From: Pseudomonadota bacterium
GTDB lineage: Bacteria; Pseudomonadota; Alphaproteobacteria; Rhizobiales; Rhizobiaceae
Direction of reading: 5' to 3'
Length of the DNA: 14,797 nucleotides
Assembly: GCA_023433855.1 (NCBI GenBank)
Contig: JAEYTV010000601.1
Location: forward strand, 1 to 14,797
Shown one piece after another: positions 12,572 to 14,797 of the stretch (position 1 is the first letter of the stretch; every line of letters starts with the position of its first letter). The notes beneath the pieces are model-generated. The model worked only from the letters and a program-made list of their open reading frames with translations. It did not search any database and had not been told where the DNA came from. The translations under genes and the position numbers were made by a program.

Positions 12572-14161
12572 ATGTCGACTGAACTTGAATTTCTGAGCAA
12601 ATGCGTCGCCGGGGGACGCCTGACCAGGCGAGACTTTCTGGGGAGGGCGGCGGCATTGGGTGTGACGGCAGCCGCCGCGAATTCCCTGCTGGCCGGCGCC
12701 GTTCACGCCGCAGGACCGGTCAAGGGCGGTATCCTGAAAGCCGGGCTGCAGGGCGGCGAATCGTCCAACGTGCTCGACCCGGCGCTGAACCTCAGCCAGG
12801 TCAATTTCAACTTCGGCAAGTGCTGGGGCGAACTTCTGGTCGAACTCGCTCCCGATGGAAGCCTTGAGAACCGCATAGCGGAATCGATCGGTTCGTCTGA
12901 CGACGCCAAGGTCTGGACGATGAAGATCCGCAAGGGAATCGAATTTCATGACGGCAAGACCGTCACGCCGGCAGACGTCGTCGCGACGCTCGAGCGCCAT
13001 GCAGACGAGGCATCCAAGTCCGCGGCCCTAGGCATCCTGCAAGGCATCGAAAAGATGGAGGCGAGCGGCGACGAGGCCATCATCACGCTCAAGGAAGCCA
13101 ACGCCGACTTCCCCTACCTGATGGCCGACTACCACCTCGTCATCCAGCCGAACGGCGGCAAGGACAATCCGAACGCCGGCATCAGCGCTGGTCCCTACAA
13201 GGTGACGGTCGACGAGCCCGGCGTGCGCTACGGCGGCGAGAAGTTCGCCAACTACTGGCAGGGCGATAAGCTCGGCCATGCCGACCAGGTCGAGATCATC
13301 GTCATCAACGATCCGACGGCGCGCACGGCGGCATTGCAGGGCGGTCAGGTCAACATGGTCAACCGCGTCGAGCCGAAGATCGTCGACCTGATCAAGCGGG
13401 TGCCGGGCGTCACCGTCCAGACCGCGTCGGGCCGCGGCTTCTATCCGTTCAACATGTTCTGCGACACCGCGCCTTTCGACAATAACGATCTCCGGATGGC
13501 GCTGAAGCTCGCGATGGACCGCGAGGAACTGCTAGAGAAGATCCTGCGCGGCTATGGCACGGTCGGCAACGATTTCCCGATCAACGAAGCCTATCCGCTG
13601 TTCTCCTCCGACATCGAGCAGCGCAAGTTCGATCCGGATGCCGCCGCCGCGGCATACAAGAAGTCGGGCCATTCCGGCTCGATCCTGCTGCGCACCTCCG
13701 ACGTCGCCTTCCCGGGCGCCGTGGATGCCGCCCAGCTCTACCAGCAGAGCTGCGCCAAGGCCGGCATTACCATCGAGATCAAGCGCGAGCCGGGCGACGG
13801 CTACTGGTCCGAGACCTGGAACAAGCAGCCCTTCTCGCTCTCCTATTGGGGCGGCCGGGCGACGCAGGACCAGATGTATTCGACCGCCTACGTCTCCAAC
13901 GCCGACTGGAACGACACGCGCTGGAAGCGTCCGGAATTCGACAAGATGGTGATCACCGCACGCGGCGAGCTCGACGCGGACAAGCGCAAGGCCATGTATC
14001 GCGACATGGCGGTCATGATGCGCGACGAGGGCGGGCTGATCGTGCCGTTCTTCAACCAGTACATCGACGCCAGCGGCAAGGGCGTGCAGGGCTGGGTGGC
14101 CAATCCCGCGCAGGAGATGTGCAACGGGCACGCGCTCGTGATCTGCTGGCTCGAAGCCTAG
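12572..14161 (+). CDS. peptide-family ABC transporter solute-binding protein (family 5), Tat-exported
   Basis: This 529-aa periplasmic binding protein captures its ligand for an ABC importer. A twin-arginine signal is clear (L-T-R-R-D-F-L-G, Arg19-Arg20), with an Ala-rich hydrophobic stretch and A-V-H-A cleavage near residue 46. The mature protein has the SBP family 5 layout, with W-T-M-K-I-R-K-G-I-E-F-H-D-G-K-T-V-T-P-A-D-V as the family signature region near residues 111-132. The ligand could be a dipeptide, oligopeptide or another small molecule; it cannot be told from the sequence. The start follows GTGAGG and a plausible promoter. A hairpin separates it from the downstream permease gene. 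It is host chromosome outside the island. Confidence 0.93.
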   Translation: MSTELEFLSKCVAGGRLTRRDFLGRAAALGVTAAAANSLLAGAVHAAGPVKGGILKAGLQGGESSNVLDPALNLSQVNFNFGKCWGELLVELAPDGSLENRIAESIGSSDDAKVWTMKIRKGIEFHDGKTVTPADVVATLERHADEASKSAALGILQGIEKMEASGDEAIITLKEANADFPYLMADYHLVIQPNGGKDNPNAGISAGPYKVTVDEPGVRYGGEKFANYWQGDKLGHADQVEIIVINDPTARTAALQGGQVNMVNRVEPKIVDLIKRVPGVTVQTASGRGFYPFNMFCDTAPFDNNDLRMALKLAMDREELLEKILRGYGTVGNDFPINEAYPLFSSDIEQRKFDPDAAAAAYKKSGHSGSILLRTSDVAFPGAVDAAQLYQQSCAKAGITIEIKREPGDGYWSETWNKQPFSLSYWGGRATQDQMYSTAYVSNADWNDTRWKRPEFDKMVITARGELDADKRKAMYRDMAVMMRDEGGLIVPFFNQYIDASGKGVQGWVANPAQEMCNGHALVICWLEA

Positions 14162-14170
14162 TCTGGACAG

Positions 14171-14198
14171 GAAGGGGCCGGCAAGAACCGGCCCCTTC
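14171..14198 (+). terminator. intercistronic hairpin after the binding-protein gene
   Basis: GAAGGGGCCGG (14171-14181) and CCGGCCCCTTC (14188-14198) form a perfect 11-bp stem with a six-base loop, ten bases after the stop. No T-run follows, so it probably stabilises the upstream mRNA or only partly terminates. That would give more binding protein than permease, a common arrangement in such operons. Confidence 0.7.
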
Positions 14199-14246
14199 GC
14201 TACCACCCATGTCGACGCAACCCTCAGGTCACCTGGCAGGCAGATC

Positions 14247-14797
14247 ATGTCCTCTCCGATCCTGAAGTTGGTCGTCCAGCGCATTGCGATGGGCGTCGTT
14301 CTTCTTTTCGCCGTATCCATCCTCATCTTCGTCGGCACGCAGGTCCTGCCCGGCGATGTCGCGCAATCGATCCTCGGCCAGTCCGCGACCCCCCAGTCGC
14401 TCGCAAATCTCCGCGCGCAGCTCGGCCTCGACCAGCCAGCCTATGTCCGGTACTTGACCTGGCTCGGCGGCGTCTTGAGCGGCGACCTCGGCACCGCGCT
14501 GACCAGCGGCCAGGACATCGCCAGTTCGATCGGCACCCGGCTGAAGAACACGCTCTTCCTGGCCGCCTGCGCGGCGATCGTGGCCGTGCCGCTCGCCATC
14601 CTGCTCGGCCTGCTCGCAGTGCGCTACCGCAACGGGCCGATCGACAAGGCGATCTCGGCCTTCGCGCTCGCGTCGACGTCGTTCCCGGAATTCTTCATCG
14701 GCTATCTGCTGGTCTTCTTCTTCGCCGTGAAGTGGCAGATCTTCCCGGCCATCTCGACCGTCTTCGACGGCATGAGTTTCGGCGAGCGCCTCATGGC
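14247..14797 (+). CDS. ABC transporter permease, DppB-like (3' end beyond the window)
   Basis: The frame from the ATG at 14247 stays open to the window end, giving 183 residues. It matches the inner-membrane permease of dipeptide-type importers. A first membrane helix is near residues 10-32, followed by the typical periplasmic text L-P-G-D-V-A and L-G-L-D-Q-P-A-Y-V-R-Y-L-T-W-L. At least two more membrane helices follow from about residue 98 (L-F-L-A-A-C-A-A-I-V-A-V-P-L-A-I-L-L) and in F-P-E-F-F-I-G-Y-L-L-V-F-F-F. It would pair with a second permease and ATPases downstream. The ribosome-binding site is modest (GGCAGG). It is cut by the window, not broken. Confidence 0.92.
   Translation, partial: MSSPILKLVVQRIAMGVVLLFAVSILIFVGTQVLPGDVAQSILGQSATPQSLANLRAQLGLDQPAYVRYLTWLGGVLSGDLGTALTSGQDIASSIGTRLKNTLFLAACAAIVAVPLAILLGLLAVRYRNGPIDKAISAFALASTSFPEFFIGYLLVFFFAVKWQIFPAISTVFDGMSFGERLM

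Noticed and set aside
13532..14338. Leftward open frame of 268 codons opposite the binding-protein gene
   Set aside because: It spans the opposite strand of two clear transporter genes and their hairpin; its composition is that of a shadow frame.
1..14797. CRISPR array or retron-type non-coding RNA
   Set aside because: No regularly spaced repeats with unique spacers and no cas or reverse-transcriptase genes were seen.

Overview
The window is high-GC DNA with Shine-Dalgarno-led, tightly packed genes. A Tat-exported solute-binding protein, a tRNA-Ser-borne island and the overall protein style point to an alphaproteobacterium, most likely Hyphomicrobiales (Mesorhizobium/Phyllobacteriaceae-like). 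This is judged from sequence style only; no database search was possible.

Layout. Positions 1-34 are the 3' end of a tRNA-Ser gene. Its last 15 nt plus 2 more bases (17 bp, 20-36) recur in direct orientation at 12328-12344. Between these two copies lies a compact integrative element of about 12.3 kb. Just inside each end is a pair of GGCTGCAC words with exactly 12-bp spacing (90-109 and 12188-12207), which look like arm-type binding sites for the resident integrase. The left half of the element is one leftward operon, hsdM-hsdS-hsdR plus a YgjP/DUF45-type zinc metallopeptidase: a complete type I restriction-modification system whose last codons overlap the left arm sites. The middle holds a small Tat-signal protein between two diverged GC-rich repeats, and a rightward 292-aa protein with a HEPN-type R-N-x3-H motif, a candidate RNase or defence gene. 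The right half, all leftward, is a mobility and maintenance module: a 65-aa orphan protein, a serine recombinase, a repeat-rich segment beside a replication-type protein with a possible shifted C-terminal frame, an AlpA-like small HTH regulator and a P4-type tyrosine integrase. Right of 12344 is apparent host chromosome: a peptide-family ABC transporter operon (family 5 binding protein, intercistronic hairpin, DppB-like permease cut by the window end).

How it works together (inference). The integrase with the AlpA-like factor would move the element in and out of tRNA-Ser. The serine recombinase and the replication-type protein may add resolution or replication in the excised state. The R-M operon, the peptidase and the HEPN protein form the cargo, so the element reads as a small defence island. 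The least described parts are the HEPN-motif gene, the link between peptidase and R-M operon, the symmetric arm-site architecture and the direct repeats around the Tat gene.
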